Below, in pieces: positions 33,483 through 44,935 of a DNA stretch of 64,000 nt. This DNA is from Neobacillus sp. YX16 (GTDB lineage: Bacteria; Bacillota; Bacilli; Bacillales; Cytobacillaceae): assembly GCF_030123505.1 (NCBI RefSeq), contig NZ_CP126115.1, forward strand, positions 2,370,001 through 2,434,000, in the 5' to 3' direction. The position numbers and the translations under genes are program-made. Each line of letters begins with the position of its first letter. Within the stretch, counting starts at the first letter, position 1. The notes beneath the pieces are model-generated. The model saw only the letters and a program-made list of their open reading frames with translations, did not search any database and was not told the origin of the DNA.

Positions 33483-34769
33483 ATGAATTTTTCTGCTAAG
33501 CAAGTAGTCTTTATTAGTTTTATGTTATTTTCTATGTTTTTCGGCGCAGGGAACCTTATTTTCCCACCTTTTCTCGGTCAATCAGCTGGGGATCAAATTT
33601 GGCTGGCCTTAGCTGGTTTTATTGTTTCAGCAGTAGGACTGCCGATATTAGGAGTGATTGCAGTTGCAAAGGTAGGAAGCTTGAACGAGCTGAACCTTAG
33701 AGTTCACCCTTTATTTGCATTGATATTTCCATTTTTGATTTATATTGCAATCGGCCCAGGACTGGCGATTCCTCGTGCAGGAAGCCTTGCTTTTGAAATG
33801 GGGGCCGCACCGTTCTTACCGGAGAATTTGGTTGAAGGTCCGATCTCTTTATTACTCTATACCATCATCTTTTTTGGATTAGCCGCCTGGTTGAGTATGT
33901 ATCCTTCAAAACTGATTAGTCTTTTTGGGAAACTGTTGACACCAATCCTTTTAACCTTGATAGCCATTATTTTTGTAAAGAGTTTAATGGATCCAATTGG
34001 TTCGTTTGAATCACCAGTTGGGAATTATCAGGAGAATCCTTTATTCCAAGGAATATTAGAGGGGTATTTAACCATGGATGCCTTGGCCGCCCTCGCATTT
34101 GGTATTGTCATTGCTAACACATTGACTGCACAAGGTGTACTTGACTCCAAAAAGAAATCTCGCTATATGATGTACGCAGGTTTAGGTGCGGGCTTGTTAT
34201 TAACGGTGATTTACCTTATTCTGGGATATCTAGGCGCTGCGAGTTCTTCTTTAGGACAAGCTGAAAATGGAGCAATCATTTTGTCCAACATCATGTCCTA
34301 CCTGTTCGGAAGAAGCGGAACATTGTTATTAGGTATCGTTTTTACACTGGCATGTTTTTGTGTGTCGATTGGTTTAATTACATCATGCAGCCAATTCTTC
34401 TCCAATGCCATTCCAAAAGTCGCATATAAAGTATGGGTTGTTATCTTAGCTGTTCTTAGTACTGCAATAGCAAATTTAGGTTTAACACAAATCCTGCAAA
34501 TATCTGTACCCATTCTTGGCATGATCTACCCAATTGCCATTGTACTAATTTTCTTAGGTCTACTGGATGATATTATTAAAAGAAATCTATATATTTACAG
34601 ATCTGTAATTGGCTTTGTTACTCTTTTTAGTGTTTTAGACACCATTAACAAAGTATTTTTAGATAGTAAATGGAGTGAGGCATTTGAAATTCTTCCTTAT
34701 TATATTGAAGGGCTGGGGTGGCTCATCCCTGCACTATTAGGGTTAATTGTTGGATATATTTTAGGTTGA
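33483..34769 (+). CDS. brnQ: Branched-chain amino acid carrier (BrnQ/BraB family)
   Basis: The frame is open from 33330, but AAGGAGAT and the family N-terminus (MNFSAKQVVFISFMLFSMFFGAGNLIFPP) fix the start at ATG 33483 (428 aa). It has about twelve membrane segments and the LIVCS-family landmarks (GPGLAIPRAG, MDALAALAFGIVIAN). It is a Na+- or H+-driven importer of leucine, isoleucine and valine. It follows the AraC gene by 46 nt, which looks like operon spacing, although the roles are unrelated. A strong bidirectional terminator follows. Confidence 0.95.
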   Translation: MNFSAKQVVFISFMLFSMFFGAGNLIFPPFLGQSAGDQIWLALAGFIVSAVGLPILGVIAVAKVGSLNELNLRVHPLFALIFPFLIYIAIGPGLAIPRAGSLAFEMGAAPFLPENLVEGPISLLLYTIIFFGLAAWLSMYPSKLISLFGKLLTPILLTLIAIIFVKSLMDPIGSFESPVGNYQENPLFQGILEGYLTMDALAALAFGIVIANTLTAQGVLDSKKKSRYMMYAGLGAGLLLTVIYLILGYLGAASSSLGQAENGAIILSNIMSYLFGRSGTLLLGIVFTLACFCVSIGLITSCSQFFSNAIPKVAYKVWVVILAVLSTAIANLGLTQILQISVPILGMIYPIAIVLIFLGLLDDIIKRNLYIYRSVIGFVTLFSVLDTINKVFLDSKWSEAFEILPYYIEGLGWLIPALLGLIVGYILG

Positions 34770-34822
34770 TTAAGAGGTTCATCTCCAATAATGAAAACAA
34801 ATCTGTAGTAAATAATATGGAA

Positions 34823-34866
34823 AAAAACGAGAAACCATCAATACTGCGTTTCTCGTTTTTTTTTAG
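34823..34866. terminator. Bidirectional terminator between brnQ and the subtilase pseudogene
   Basis: AAAAACGAGAAAC and GTTTCTCGTTTTT (34848-34860) form a 13-bp stem with A and T tracts on both strands, between two convergent genes. Confidence 0.93.
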
Positions 34867-34873
34867 AATGAAA

Positions 34874-37800
34874 TTATTGGATATTTAATTCTTTTAAAAT
34901 ATCATCTATTCTTTTACCTTTGTAAATCTCTTTTGCTGTAGGAGCTTTTTGGACATCAGGGTTTTGTTTTAAATAGTGTTGTCTTACAAATTGCATATCT
35001 TTTGCATCTACGAAACCATCGAAATTGATGTCTGCTTCACGCTTGTCCTTACCCCAATATGTTTTGATATAGTCTGCATCCATAATATCAATTACATTAT
35101 CGTTATTTACGTCTCCACCCATTACTGAGGCATAGAAAATATATGTCATTCGACCTGCAGATTCACCATTATACATATCATGTAAGTTACTAACCGTTAC
35201 ATGACGATCAAAATGACCTGGTATTTTAACGGTAATATCATATTGTTGATCTGTTGCAGGAAGATTTTTTAAGAAGTAACGTGCACTGTAGTTGAAATCT
35301 CCATTATACGTTTTCCCGTCCTCACCGACAGCTTCGATTGTCATACCAGCTTTAGAGAAATCCTTATTATAATCTAACCAAATGCCGTATTCACCTAAGA
35401 AGCCATCCGCAAGTATGCCCCCTTCAAGCTGAGATACTGTTGGAATGATATTCACACCCTGGCCAAAACCATGAATAGATACAGGAGCTTGGTTTAATGA
35501 AAATGCTTTCGCGCTTGTTACATTAATGTTTTGAATCCATTTGGTATAGCTGTTCGGATTTTCTTTTACTTTTAATGTTACGTCAATTAATGGCATTGAT
35601 GTTTGAATCGGCTGGACAGTCTCACCTGTCAACATCGTACTCAAAGTAATTCTATTTTGACTGCCTGCTGCCGTAATCTCTCCTTTTGTAAGGTCAGCTT
35701 GTAAATTGTGTGCTTCGGCATAGGCTGTAAATTCTTTGTTTAGTTCTGTATTTGTAACTTCATAGGTGCTAGATGGAAAGGCTAATGTGAACTCCCCGCC
35801 AGTTAAGTCTTTAATATGATGCGCACTCAGTGTTACCGTCAAAGTATCTCCATACTTTGCATTATTTTTGTTAGAAAAAAGCTTCATGTATGGAATACCT
35901 TGTTTGACAAATGTGTAAGTGAAATCCGGATGGTCCTGCATACCATTGAGTGCGTTATCGAAGGTTTGAAGTGTTGCCTTCGTGAAATCTTTGCCGTTAG
36001 GCAGAACAGTATTAAAGTTAAAATTACCATCTTTGTCAACCGAGATAGGAGTGAATGATTCATTTAACAGGTAAACATTATTTGAAGATTGATCGATAGT
36101 AAATCCATTCTCCTTCATGGTGTTAACATGCTTGTCAAAGATTTTTCCTTTAATCGTCATGCCTTCTTCGTTTACTTCATATACGCCACCTGGAGTTTGC
36201 ATTGTTATTTCTGGCAGCGTATTTTCAATGAAAAACATATCCGACTTTTTGAATACTTTGCCATCTTTATTAGTTGCTATAATCTCTACTTCATACTTTC
36301 CAGGTGCAGCCAGTTTCTTTGCATATGCAACAGGGTTATCCGCGTTACCTGTAAAAGGAACATACAATCCATTAAATCCAAACTCGGTCTCGTAAATCAA
36401 TTCTTCAGGGAAAAAGCCTTGATAAGCATCGATAAGTCCAAGAGCTTCTCCTGTGTCTGCATCCTTTAATACAACATCTACTGTTTCCATCGAACTGCTT
36501 AGTGAAAATAAAATTGGGGTAAATCCATAGGCCGAATTGTTTAAGTCACGTCTTGTTGTGAAGGAAGTAAAGTATGCATCAACCTCGTTTATGCCTTCTT
36601 TGATATGTTTAAATCCAAAAGGCACCTGGTAAACTTCCTCGTTATTTTCTTTATTGGTAAAATAAATGTATCCTTCATAATTTCCAAGCTCTGCAGAAGT
36701 TGGTATTTTAATAGATGGTTTTATATCCAACTTTGTTGGCCTTTACATTGATGGAATCAGGTATCTCTAAAGTAACATTATTCTTTTCGGCATCCTTTGC
36801 ACCTAGCACTTTTTGATTAAACTCTACCTTAACATTAAAAGTTTTGTCACTGCTGGTGGTATTCGTTAATGTGAGATTACGTGTGTCTTTCTTGGTTTGT
36901 TTTTTTACAACCTGCGCTCCAAAGCTTAAAGCTCCTGTTACGTCAGGAATAGAAACTTCCTCTTCGCCCTTCATGCTAGCAGTATCATCCATAACTTTTA
37001 TATTTATTTCGGCATGTGCAGCCTCATAAACGTCAATTCTTCCTGCTCCAGTTTCAAACACACTGTAATCTTGCACTAGCTTATCAGCTGTATTCATTAG
37101 AGCCACTTTTACATCCTCTGGCTGATAATCTGGGTGTGCTTGTAAAAGAAGTGCAGCTGCTCCTGCGGCATGCGGTGCAGCCATCGAAGTACCAGAGGCT
37201 CTTTGATAAGCAAATTGATAATTATTCTGATGTTCTTCTCCATTCATATATGCTGGAACACTTGAATACACGGCAACCCCAGGGGCCGTAATTTCAGGTT
37301 TAATATCATAATTTCTGTAAGAAGGTCCCCGAGAGCTAAAAGCAGCCATTTTATCTCCGCTAGTTTTATTCTCACTTAGTGTATTTATCGTAAAAGTAGT
37401 GTTGCCTTCTTTCACTTTATCTTGAACCTGCAGCCCTTGTTCATTGGTAAGGGCGAAAGCAGGAATGAATTCAAAACCTTCACCTAGATAATGAGGAATA
37501 TGTCCTTCATTTGGGTCATTATTATATAATAAAACCGCAGTGGCACCATGTTTTTTTGCGTTCATAACCTTTTCATTTAAACTAAATATCCCACGTTCAA
37601 CAAGGACTATTTTCCCGTTTACATCTTTGCCATCGTAATGGTAATCATAGCCTAATCCGACGTCAATGATGGAAAGTGCTTGATTTTTCAATGCATTTAA
37701 ATCATCATTGTAGCTTTTTGCAAGCAACCGCAAATCGGTTAAGGAAAGATTATCTACTGCAGCACTTGCAGTCGGCACTGAAATTGAATAATCACTTGCA

Positions 37801-38990
37801 CCTACAGTTAACGCTAATGCTGAAGTTCCAGGTGATCCGAGTGAATATAAATCGCTTCCAGAATTTCCAGCTGCGACTACTGCAACTGTACCTGCTAGAG
37901 CAGCGTTGTTGATAGCAATAGAAGTTGGGTCTAGTGGATCATTATGATTGCTGCCTAATGAAAGGTTAATAACATCCATCCCATCAACTACGGCTCTATC
38001 AATACCCGCTAATATATTACTATATGAACCTGAACCATATGGACCTAACACTTTATATCCATATAGTTCTACACCTGGAGCAACTCCTGTGACAGCAATG
38101 TCAGCACTGTTCTTTCCTTGTCCAGCAATCGTTCCAGAAACATGAGTCCCATGAGACGTATAATATGTCGATCCGCCCAATGGACTTATTTCAGGCTCTC
38201 CAGATTGTTTCCATTCATCATACGTTGTTTCCATAGGATCTGCGTCGTTATTGACAAAGTCAAATCCACCCTTATAGGCATCTTTTAAATCAGGGTGTGT
38301 ATAATCTATGCCTGTATCAATAACACCCACCTTTACGCCTTTTCCCGTAATTCCTTCAATGTGAAGTTTTGTGGCACCGATATGTGCAATACTGTCTAGT
38401 GCAGGGGAAGCACTTTTTGTTTGAGTTTCGTCAATCTCAGACACCGGTGGCTCGACTGATACTTGTTTATCTTCCCATATTGCTTTTACTCCATCCATCG
38501 AGAGGAGTGTATGTACATCCTTAGCAGGTACCGTCATGGCAACACCGTTAAAGGCATGACGAAATTCATTTTTGATCTCTAAGTTAGGAGCAGCTTTTTT
38601 GGCTTGTCCTATTTTTGCTTTGAAGTTTTGATGTGATTCCTCTACTTTTTTTCTAGCCTCGTTAAGAACAAGTGTTTTTCCAATATCCGCATGCTTTTTC
38701 ACAGCTGCTTCAGCGGGATCCTGTGCGAATTGAACAATGATATTTACAGGTTTGTCACTGAAAATTTCTAGAGTAGGGGAGAGGTATTTATTAGGAACTC
38801 CCATTTCTTGATTATTATGAATTCGGTCTCTGTCTTGCTTGGATAAATGTTGAAGATATTGTTCGGCGTTAGTGATTTTGCTTGGATTGGCAGTATCTGC
38901 AAATGCTTGAGAAGTACCCGAAACTAGCAAACTAGACGCTAAAAAACAAGTAGATACAACTTTGAATGGAATTGAAGCTTTCTTTTTCAA
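34874..38990 (-). pseudogene. Secreted Vpr-like subtilase with dockerin-like C-terminus, split by a one-base frameshift
   Basis: Two overlapping minus-strand frames (38990-36708, 760 aa; 36730-34874, 618 aa) read as one S8 protease of about 1370 aa. Part one starts at TTG 38990 behind AAAGGGTG. It has a signal peptide, an I9 propeptide (about 80-180) and catalytic Asp225 (GVIDTGIDY), His283 (GTHVSG) and Ser602 (GTSMAAPH), with a PA-like insert. Near 36728 the frame breaks: ANKV would continue as DIKPSIKIPTSAELGNYEGY if one G were removed. Part two contains Ig-like domains, a cohesin-like segment (ITLSTMLTGE) and a dockerin-like pair (GDVNNDNVIDIMDADYI, ADINFDGFVDAKDMQFV). If the shift is real, a shortened but still catalytic protease could be made; sequencing error is the alternative. 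Confidence 0.82.
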
Positions 38991-39286
38991 GTTTTGTTAC
39001 ACCCTTTCTAATTTTTTGAATATTGTGGATTTTACTCTTTCATTATAGATTGGTGTTACGAAGCATCCTATGGGGGTATTTATGAGTGACTTTTATCTCG
39101 ATTGATATAATAAAATAAGTAAAAATTACCTTATCCATATATTTTTAGTACGTATTACCCACTTCGTAACCCCAATAGCTTTTTGACCAAAAGGTTAGTA
39201 AGATTATAGTTGTGTTAATATTTTGAAATATTAATAAATTTTAAGATTAATAGAAAACAATCGAAAAATAGAGAGGAAGCGTGTCA

Positions 39287-42200
39287 ATGAAAAAAAGAAG
39301 AGGGTTTCCGTTCAAAGTATTAGCAACTTCCACATTAGCGACGATGCTACTAACGTCAACAGGATTTGCGGAAGGAATACGTACTAATCCAGTTCCAGCT
39401 CCAAGTGTAGAGGAAATTGTGAAACAAGGGCAGAAAATATTCTTGGATGAACAAAAGCAAGCTGCAGAAGCGGTAGCAGATCAGTTTGGGTATAAGGATT
39501 TAAAGAAAAAAGGTCTGGCAAAACCGTATCAGCCAAATGAAAAGGTGCGTCTAATTGTTGAAGTAGAGAAGCCTGATACTGTGGGGGAATCTAAACAAAA
39601 CAAGAAAGCAAAGTTTAAACAAAAGCAAGATCATGTGATTGCTCAAATTTCTAAGACTAAATCTGCAGCGAAAGTAAAGAATCGTTTCTATGAAAGTTTT
39701 AATGGATTTAGTATAGAAACTGAGTTTAGTAATCTAAAGGAAATTCAAGCGACTCCTGGTGTGACAAATGTACATATTGCTAGGACGTTCCAACCATCAA
39801 TGGGAGCAAGCAAAGAATTAGTACAAGCCCAAAAGGTATGGGAGGAATATGGTTACGAAGGGGAAGGATTGCTTGTTGCCATTGTTGATTCTGGAATTGA
39901 CTACAGTCACCAAGATATGAAACTTACAGAAAAAGGAAAAGAGAAACAAAAGTTGTCCCAAGAGGGAATAGAAGGAAAATTGGCTGAAACCGAGGTAAGT
40001 GAAGTATGGTACAACGACAAGGTTCCGACAGGATATGACTGGGCCGATAAAGATACGGATGTCATTCCTCGCGGGCAAAACGGGTCATCACATGGTATGC
40101 ATGTTGCAGGGACAGTAGGGGCAAACGGGGATGAGGAAAATGACGGTGTACAAGGTGTTGCTCCAGGTGTGCAGTTATTAGCGGAAAAAGTATTTTCTGA
40201 TAATGGCGGAGGTGCATTTGAAGATGACATTATTGCGGGTATAGAGCATGCGGTCACTATGGGAGCAGATGTCATTAACATGAGCTTAGGCTCTGATGCG
40301 GGATATGTTGGAGAGGAAAACGATCCGATTCAAAAATCGATTCGCGAAGCAACCGAACAAGGGACTCTTGTAGTAGTAGCGGGCGGAAACTCCTCTTTCA
40401 GCACCAAAAACAATCTTTTACTGTCTGCAGCGAAACCTTATGCAGAAAACCCGGATATTGGGACAGTAGGCGAACCAAGCGTAAGTCCATATGCCTTGTC
40501 AGTAGCTTCTTATGAAAATACGAATATTCATATGAATACATTAGCAGAGGAAAATGGTTTGCAGCTCCCATACCAAGACCAAACTCAATATGATTTCAAG
40601 CTCTCAAGAGTACTGGAAATGGGCAAGAGCTATGAATTGGTATATGTTGGGGAAGGGAAAACTGCAGATTTCGTTGGAAAAGATGTGACTGGTAAAATTG
40701 TAGTAGCCAAACCGAAGCAGCCATATGCTACTTACACATATGTACAAAATGAAGCGAAAAAGAAAGGCGCAAAAGCAGTTATCCTTGTGCCGCCTAGTGA
40801 ATTGGCTGACTATCCATATGTATATCTTAGTTCCTTCTTTATTCCTGCCGCAACGACAAGCAAAGAGGCAGGAGATGCGTTAATTAACAAGCTTACAAGT
40901 GGACAAAGTGTAAATATGCAAATGTCAAAAGGAATTTATATAGAAAATCCTGATAAAAATACGATTTCCGATTTCTCATCCTATGGTGCACCACATACAT
41001 TAGATTTTAAACCAGAGATTTCTGCACCTGGAGGCAACATTTATTCAACGGTTACGGGTAATGAATATGAGATAATGAGCGGAACATCAATGGCAACACC
41101 GCATGTGGCTGGAGGTTCAGCCTTATTGCTGCAAGCTTTATATGAAAAAGGCTTATCTCATTCTAAGGAAACAGCATTAAAAGCAAAAATCGCATTAATG
41201 AATACATCACAATTAATACAAGACCCACGCACTAATAATGAGGTACCGTACTCACCACGTGTACAAGGATCTGGATTAATGAAAATTCAAAATGCCATTA
41301 AAACTCCTGTCCTTGTTACGAGTGAAAAAACGCCATTAGAGCAAGCCGGAGCAGTTGCATTAAAAGAAATTACAAGCAACAATGCACACTTCAAGTTAAA
41401 TGTAGAAGCTCTGCAAAACGTAGATGTAAAAGACCTAGAATATAGTGTTTACGTTGATGTATTAACGGATAATACAGAAACAAAAGAATTTGACCTAGAC
41501 AATGATGGAACATTGGATTCTAAAGAATATTTAACGTTAACTAGCAAGCGGGTACAGGGTGCTTCCGTTTTGGTCAACGGGGAAAAAGTAACGCATACAG
41601 AAGGAAAGACATTAAAGATTAAACCGGGGCAGGAGAAGAACTTAGATATCCAAATTTCATTACCAGCCAACTTAAAGCAAGGCACGTTTGTTGAAGGCTA
41701 TGTACGTCTTGTGCCAACTGGAAAAAACAGTGATTCGGCAGTTCCGATAACCGTTCCTTACATGGGCTTCTATGGTAAATGGGATCAAGCTCAGAACCTA
41801 GATCCAGCTGCATGGGATAAAGATGCTTTCTTAGGATATACGGTGCTTTGGAATGATGAGCCATTCTCAGAAGGGACATTCCCATTAGGTTATGATCCTA
41901 GAAAGGGAACATTCAATACGGACCGTATCGTGATATCTCCAAACACGATTTATCCAGGAGTATTCCCAACATTCACCACACTCCGCAATTTAGAGAAAAC
42001 AGAAATGTACGTGGAAGATCAAAATGGACAACTAGTTCAATATCTGGGTGACTTTAGTGAATACACTGGGAAGCCATGGAAGTTCCGTAAGAATGTTATG
42101 GCCTATGGGGACTATATGAATGGTGGATATTTATGGGATGTAAAAGACAAAAATGGACAAGTAGTCAAAGATGGCAGCTACAACTATGTTATTAAAACAA

Positions 42201-42814
42201 CACTAGATTACAAGAATGCGAAGCCACAAGAAGTGAAGCTTCCAGTTAAAGTAGATTCTGTGGCTCCGGTAGTATCCGATATCCAAGTACAGCCAAAAGA
42301 CGGCAAATATGAAATTTCCTTCAAAGCGGTGGATAACGATAATGGCAGTGGTTTTTACGGTGCAATCATTTGGTATAATGGTAAGTATATGCCGCTAGAG
42401 CAGGGACAAACGTCAGTACTTGTAAAAGAGGAACCGAAGAGTGTTGTAGTGTTAGGTTCAGATGTCGCGCTTAACCATGGATATACCGTTTGGGGAGATC
42501 CTTCGTATATTAATGATGAAATGCTTGTCAGTTGGTTCAGCGTATATCCATATAATAATGTAAATGAAAGTACCCCTGCGGGAATTAATGCTTTCGCCAA
42601 TAATCGGGTCAATTGGACGATCAATATTAGAGATGAAAGTGGTAAGGTCGTTGACTCGATTGTGGTGGAAAATGAGCATGAAATTCACTTACAGTGGAAA
42701 CCGGAGGCAGACCTTCCTAATGGTAGGTATACAGTATCAGCAGAAGTGGAAAACAAACAAGGCTTTAAAGTTACGACTAGTCCGCAATCTGTAACGGTCT
42801 TACAGCAACAATAA
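39287..42814 (+). CDS. Secreted S8 (subtilisin-like) serine protease
   Basis: About 1175 aa from ATG 39287 (a GTG two codons earlier is also possible; GAGAGGAAG is upstream). It has a signal peptide with MLLTSTGFAEG, a propeptide (about 85-170) and the catalytic triad: Asp about 203 (AIVDSGIDY), His in SSHGMHVAGT and Ser in SGTSMATPHVAGG. A PA-like insert (TGKIVVAKPKQPY...) lies between His and Ser. Long Fn3/Ig-like domains follow. It resembles lactocepin/Vpr-type large extracellular proteases. It is divergent from the frameshifted paralogue, sharing a 290-nt upstream region, so the pair probably arose by duplication. No LPXTG anchor or dockerin is present, so release into the medium is likely. 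Confidence 0.93.
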   Translation: MKKRRGFPFKVLATSTLATMLLTSTGFAEGIRTNPVPAPSVEEIVKQGQKIFLDEQKQAAEAVADQFGYKDLKKKGLAKPYQPNEKVRLIVEVEKPDTVGESKQNKKAKFKQKQDHVIAQISKTKSAAKVKNRFYESFNGFSIETEFSNLKEIQATPGVTNVHIARTFQPSMGASKELVQAQKVWEEYGYEGEGLLVAIVDSGIDYSHQDMKLTEKGKEKQKLSQEGIEGKLAETEVSEVWYNDKVPTGYDWADKDTDVIPRGQNGSSHGMHVAGTVGANGDEENDGVQGVAPGVQLLAEKVFSDNGGGAFEDDIIAGIEHAVTMGADVINMSLGSDAGYVGEENDPIQKSIREATEQGTLVVVAGGNSSFSTKNNLLLSAAKPYAENPDIGTVGEPSVSPYALSVASYENTNIHMNTLAEENGLQLPYQDQTQYDFKLSRVLEMGKSYELVYVGEGKTADFVGKDVTGKIVVAKPKQPYATYTYVQNEAKKKGAKAVILVPPSELADYPYVYLSSFFIPAATTSKEAGDALINKLTSGQSVNMQMSKGIYIENPDKNTISDFSSYGAPHTLDFKPEISAPGGNIYSTVTGNEYEIMSGTSMATPHVAGGSALLLQALYEKGLSHSKETALKAKIALMNTSQLIQDPRTNNEVPYSPRVQGSGLMKIQNAIKTPVLVTSEKTPLEQAGAVALKEITSNNAHFKLNVEALQNVDVKDLEYSVYVDVLTDNTETKEFDLDNDGTLDSKEYLTLTSKRVQGASVLVNGEKVTHTEGKTLKIKPGQEKNLDIQISLPANLKQGTFVEGYVRLVPTGKNSDSAVPITVPYMGFYGKWDQAQNLDPAAWDKDAFLGYTVLWNDEPFSEGTFPLGYDPRKGTFNTDRIVISPNTIYPGVFPTFTTLRNLEKTEMYVEDQNGQLVQYLGDFSEYTGKPWKFRKNVMAYGDYMNGGYLWDVKDKNGQVVKDGSYNYVIKTTLDYKNAKPQEVKLPVKVDSVAPVVSDIQVQPKDGKYEISFKAVDNDNGSGFYGAIIWYNGKYMPLEQGQTSVLVKEEPKSVVVLGSDVALNHGYTVWGDPSYINDEMLVSWFSVYPYNNVNESTPAGINAFANNRVNWTINIRDESGKVVDSIVVENEHEIHLQWKPEADLPNGRYTVSAEVENKQGFKVTTSPQSVTVLQQQ

Positions 42815-42820
42815 AATCAT

Positions 42821-42862
42821 ACGAAAAAGGTCGGTTCGACATAAGAGAACCGGCTTTTTTCG
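42821..42862. terminator. Subtilase gene terminator
   Basis: ACGAAAAAGGTCGGTTC pairs with GAACCGGCTTTTTTCGT (42846-42862) with two mismatches, 7 nt past the stop. Confidence 0.9.
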
Positions 42863-42978
42863 TATTCATTAAATAAGCGAATATAAAAATGTTTTCGTTA
42901 AAAACCTTAAATGGTATTATTTAGTAACCAGTATCAATATTGATAGTAATATATCTAATTGAAAAGGGGGGTGTAGTA

Positions 42979-44280
42979 GTGTCACATAAACAAGATCGTT
43001 CAGGTGCTAGTGTTAAATTACAGAAATACATTGACTCACCCGAAATGCAGCGAGCTCTATATCGTCATACGTTAGTTATCGTTGTTCTTTCACAAATTTT
43101 TGGCGGTGCAGGACTTGCTGCAGGTATAACAGTTGGAGCACTTTTAGCTCAAGACATGTTGGGAACGGATAGTATTTCAGGAGTTCCAACAGCGTTATTT
43201 ACCCTTGGTTCTGCAGGGGCAGCGCTTCTTGTAGGGCGGTTATCTCAACGATATGGCCGCAGGTCTGGATTAGCTGCTGGTTTTCTTGCTGGAGGAATTG
43301 GAGCAATCGGGGTAGTCATTGCAGCGATAACCAATAATATTTTCCTGTTATTTATCTCACTATTAATCTATGGTTCCGGTGGTGCCACAAACTTACAAGC
43401 CCGCTATGCAGGAACAGACCTGGCTAGTCCCAAGCAGAGAGCGACAGCTATTAGTATTGCAATGGTATCAACAACATTTGGCGCAGTTGCGGGTCCTAAC
43501 TTGGTTGATGTTATGGGACGATTTGCAATAAAATTAGGTGTTCCAGCATTATCCGGACCATTCATTTTAGCAGCAGCTACTTATATTATAGCTGGTTTGG
43601 TGCTACTCATTTTACTGCGTCCAGACCCGCTCATTGTTGCAAAAGCAATTGCGGATGAGACGAGAAAGAACAAGAACGTTCATTTAGAAAGTAATACAAA
43701 TACACAGGAGTTTAACAAAAGAGGAATCGTGGCTGCAGCTACATTAATGGTGTTAACCCAATTGGTTATGGTCGCAATCATGACCATGACACCTGTACAT
43801 ATGGGGAAGCACGGTCATGGTTTAAGTGAGGTTGGTATGATAATTGGATTCCATGTAGGTGCTATGTATCTTCCATCACTCCTAACAGGAGTCCTCGTGG
43901 ATAAGATTGGACGCCTATACATGGCAATCGCAGCGGGTGTCACCTTACTTGCAGCAGGCCTACTTGCTGCCATGGCACCGGGTGAATCAATAACCTTACT
44001 TACTTTGGCACTCATATTGCTTGGTTTAGGCTGGAACTTCGGATTAATAAGTGGTACCGCTATTCTAGTAGATTCAACGAATCCGGCCAATCGTGCAAAG
44101 ACGCAAGGAACTGTTGATGTGATGGTTGCTTTATCCGGTGCAACGGGAGGCGTACTATCTGGGTTGGTTTTTGCGAATACCAGTTATGCGACACTATCAA
44201 TCGCAGGAGGAATCCTTTCGCTCCTCCTAATACCTGTGTTAATTTGGTCGAGTACTAAAAGGGTAAAAGTTCAGGCGTGA
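42979..44280 (+). CDS. MFS transporter
   Basis: The frame opens at 42940, but AAGGGGGGTG at 42964-42973 fits the GTG at 42979 (MSHKQDRSGASVKLQ), giving 433 aa. It has twelve likely membrane segments. MFS motif A is seen as GRLSQRYGRRSGL after helix 2, and a repeat-like VDKIGRLYM lies in the second half. A long cytoplasmic linker (KAIADETRKNKNVHLESNTN) divides the halves. It resembles drug or small-molecule exporters; the substrate is unknown. It stands alone between terminators. Confidence 0.88.
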   Translation: MSHKQDRSGASVKLQKYIDSPEMQRALYRHTLVIVVLSQIFGGAGLAAGITVGALLAQDMLGTDSISGVPTALFTLGSAGAALLVGRLSQRYGRRSGLAAGFLAGGIGAIGVVIAAITNNIFLLFISLLIYGSGGATNLQARYAGTDLASPKQRATAISIAMVSTTFGAVAGPNLVDVMGRFAIKLGVPALSGPFILAAATYIIAGLVLLILLRPDPLIVAKAIADETRKNKNVHLESNTNTQEFNKRGIVAAATLMVLTQLVMVAIMTMTPVHMGKHGHGLSEVGMIIGFHVGAMYLPSLLTGVLVDKIGRLYMAIAAGVTLLAAGLLAAMAPGESITLLTLALILLGLGWNFGLISGTAILVDSTNPANRAKTQGTVDVMVALSGATGGVLSGLVFANTSYATLSIAGGILSLLLIPVLIWSSTKRVKVQA

Positions 44281-44433
44281 ATCCACTTAGATAATGCCTT
44301 AATTATGTAATTTAATGTGAGACCTTTTGGTAAGGTGGGACGTCCACTGTTATAAAAAACTATTACATCAAATAGAACGTACCCGATAAGTGAAACATAG
44401 ACTATTGTATCAATAAGGTAAGGATGTCATATC

Positions 44434-44679
44434 ATGAGAAGGATAAGACAAGTACAACCAATGATTGGTCAAGCATGGACTGGCAGACATGTGGTCTTAC
44501 TGCATTGTACGACAAATAATCAATTTATTCATTTATATAAAAGCTACCACGCACCAATCGAGCCTCCTCGCGATAATTGTGCAGAAACTTTATCGCAATT
44601 ACTAAGTATCGGCTATCGCATTCATGCTATTACTGCCATTTCATCCAATCAAATTCAATACTTTTTGGTCCTTGAATAA
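44434..44679 (+). CDS. Small hypothetical protein (81 aa)
   Basis: I do not recognise it. The product begins MRRIRQVQPMIGQAWTGRHV and is compact and mixed alpha/beta. It contains HVVLLHCTTNNQFIHLY and ends YRIHAITAISSNQIQYFLVLE. No membrane segment. GTAAGGATG lies upstream at slightly long spacing. A terminator follows at 44701, so it is a single-gene unit. Codon use and the clean boundaries favour a real gene. Confidence 0.6.
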   Translation: MRRIRQVQPMIGQAWTGRHVVLLHCTTNNQFIHLYKSYHAPIEPPRDNCAETLSQLLSIGYRIHAITAISSNQIQYFLVLE

Positions 44680-44700
44680 AGTTAATTTATTCAACCTGAC

Positions 44701-44738
44701 AAACAGCCGCTTTAGTCCTTAAAGGCGGCTGTTTTCTA
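44701..44738 (+). terminator. Terminator after the 81-aa gene
   Basis: AACAGCCGCTTTA pairs with TAAAGGCGGCTGTT with one bulge, followed by TTCT. Confidence 0.88.
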
Positions 44739-44935
44739 ATTTTCTTCAGATTACTAACCAAATTTAGTGAAACTATCTAATTAGAGCTATTTGACTAGAG
44801 TAAAAAGGATAGTCTTTTTTATCCATTCACATTAATCCTTTACTTATTTATTATTATTTATATTACATACCGAGTTCGCCTGATTATGTAAGTTTCAACA
44901 TCCGAGAACTTATTATGAGGGAAAGGTGGAAAATT

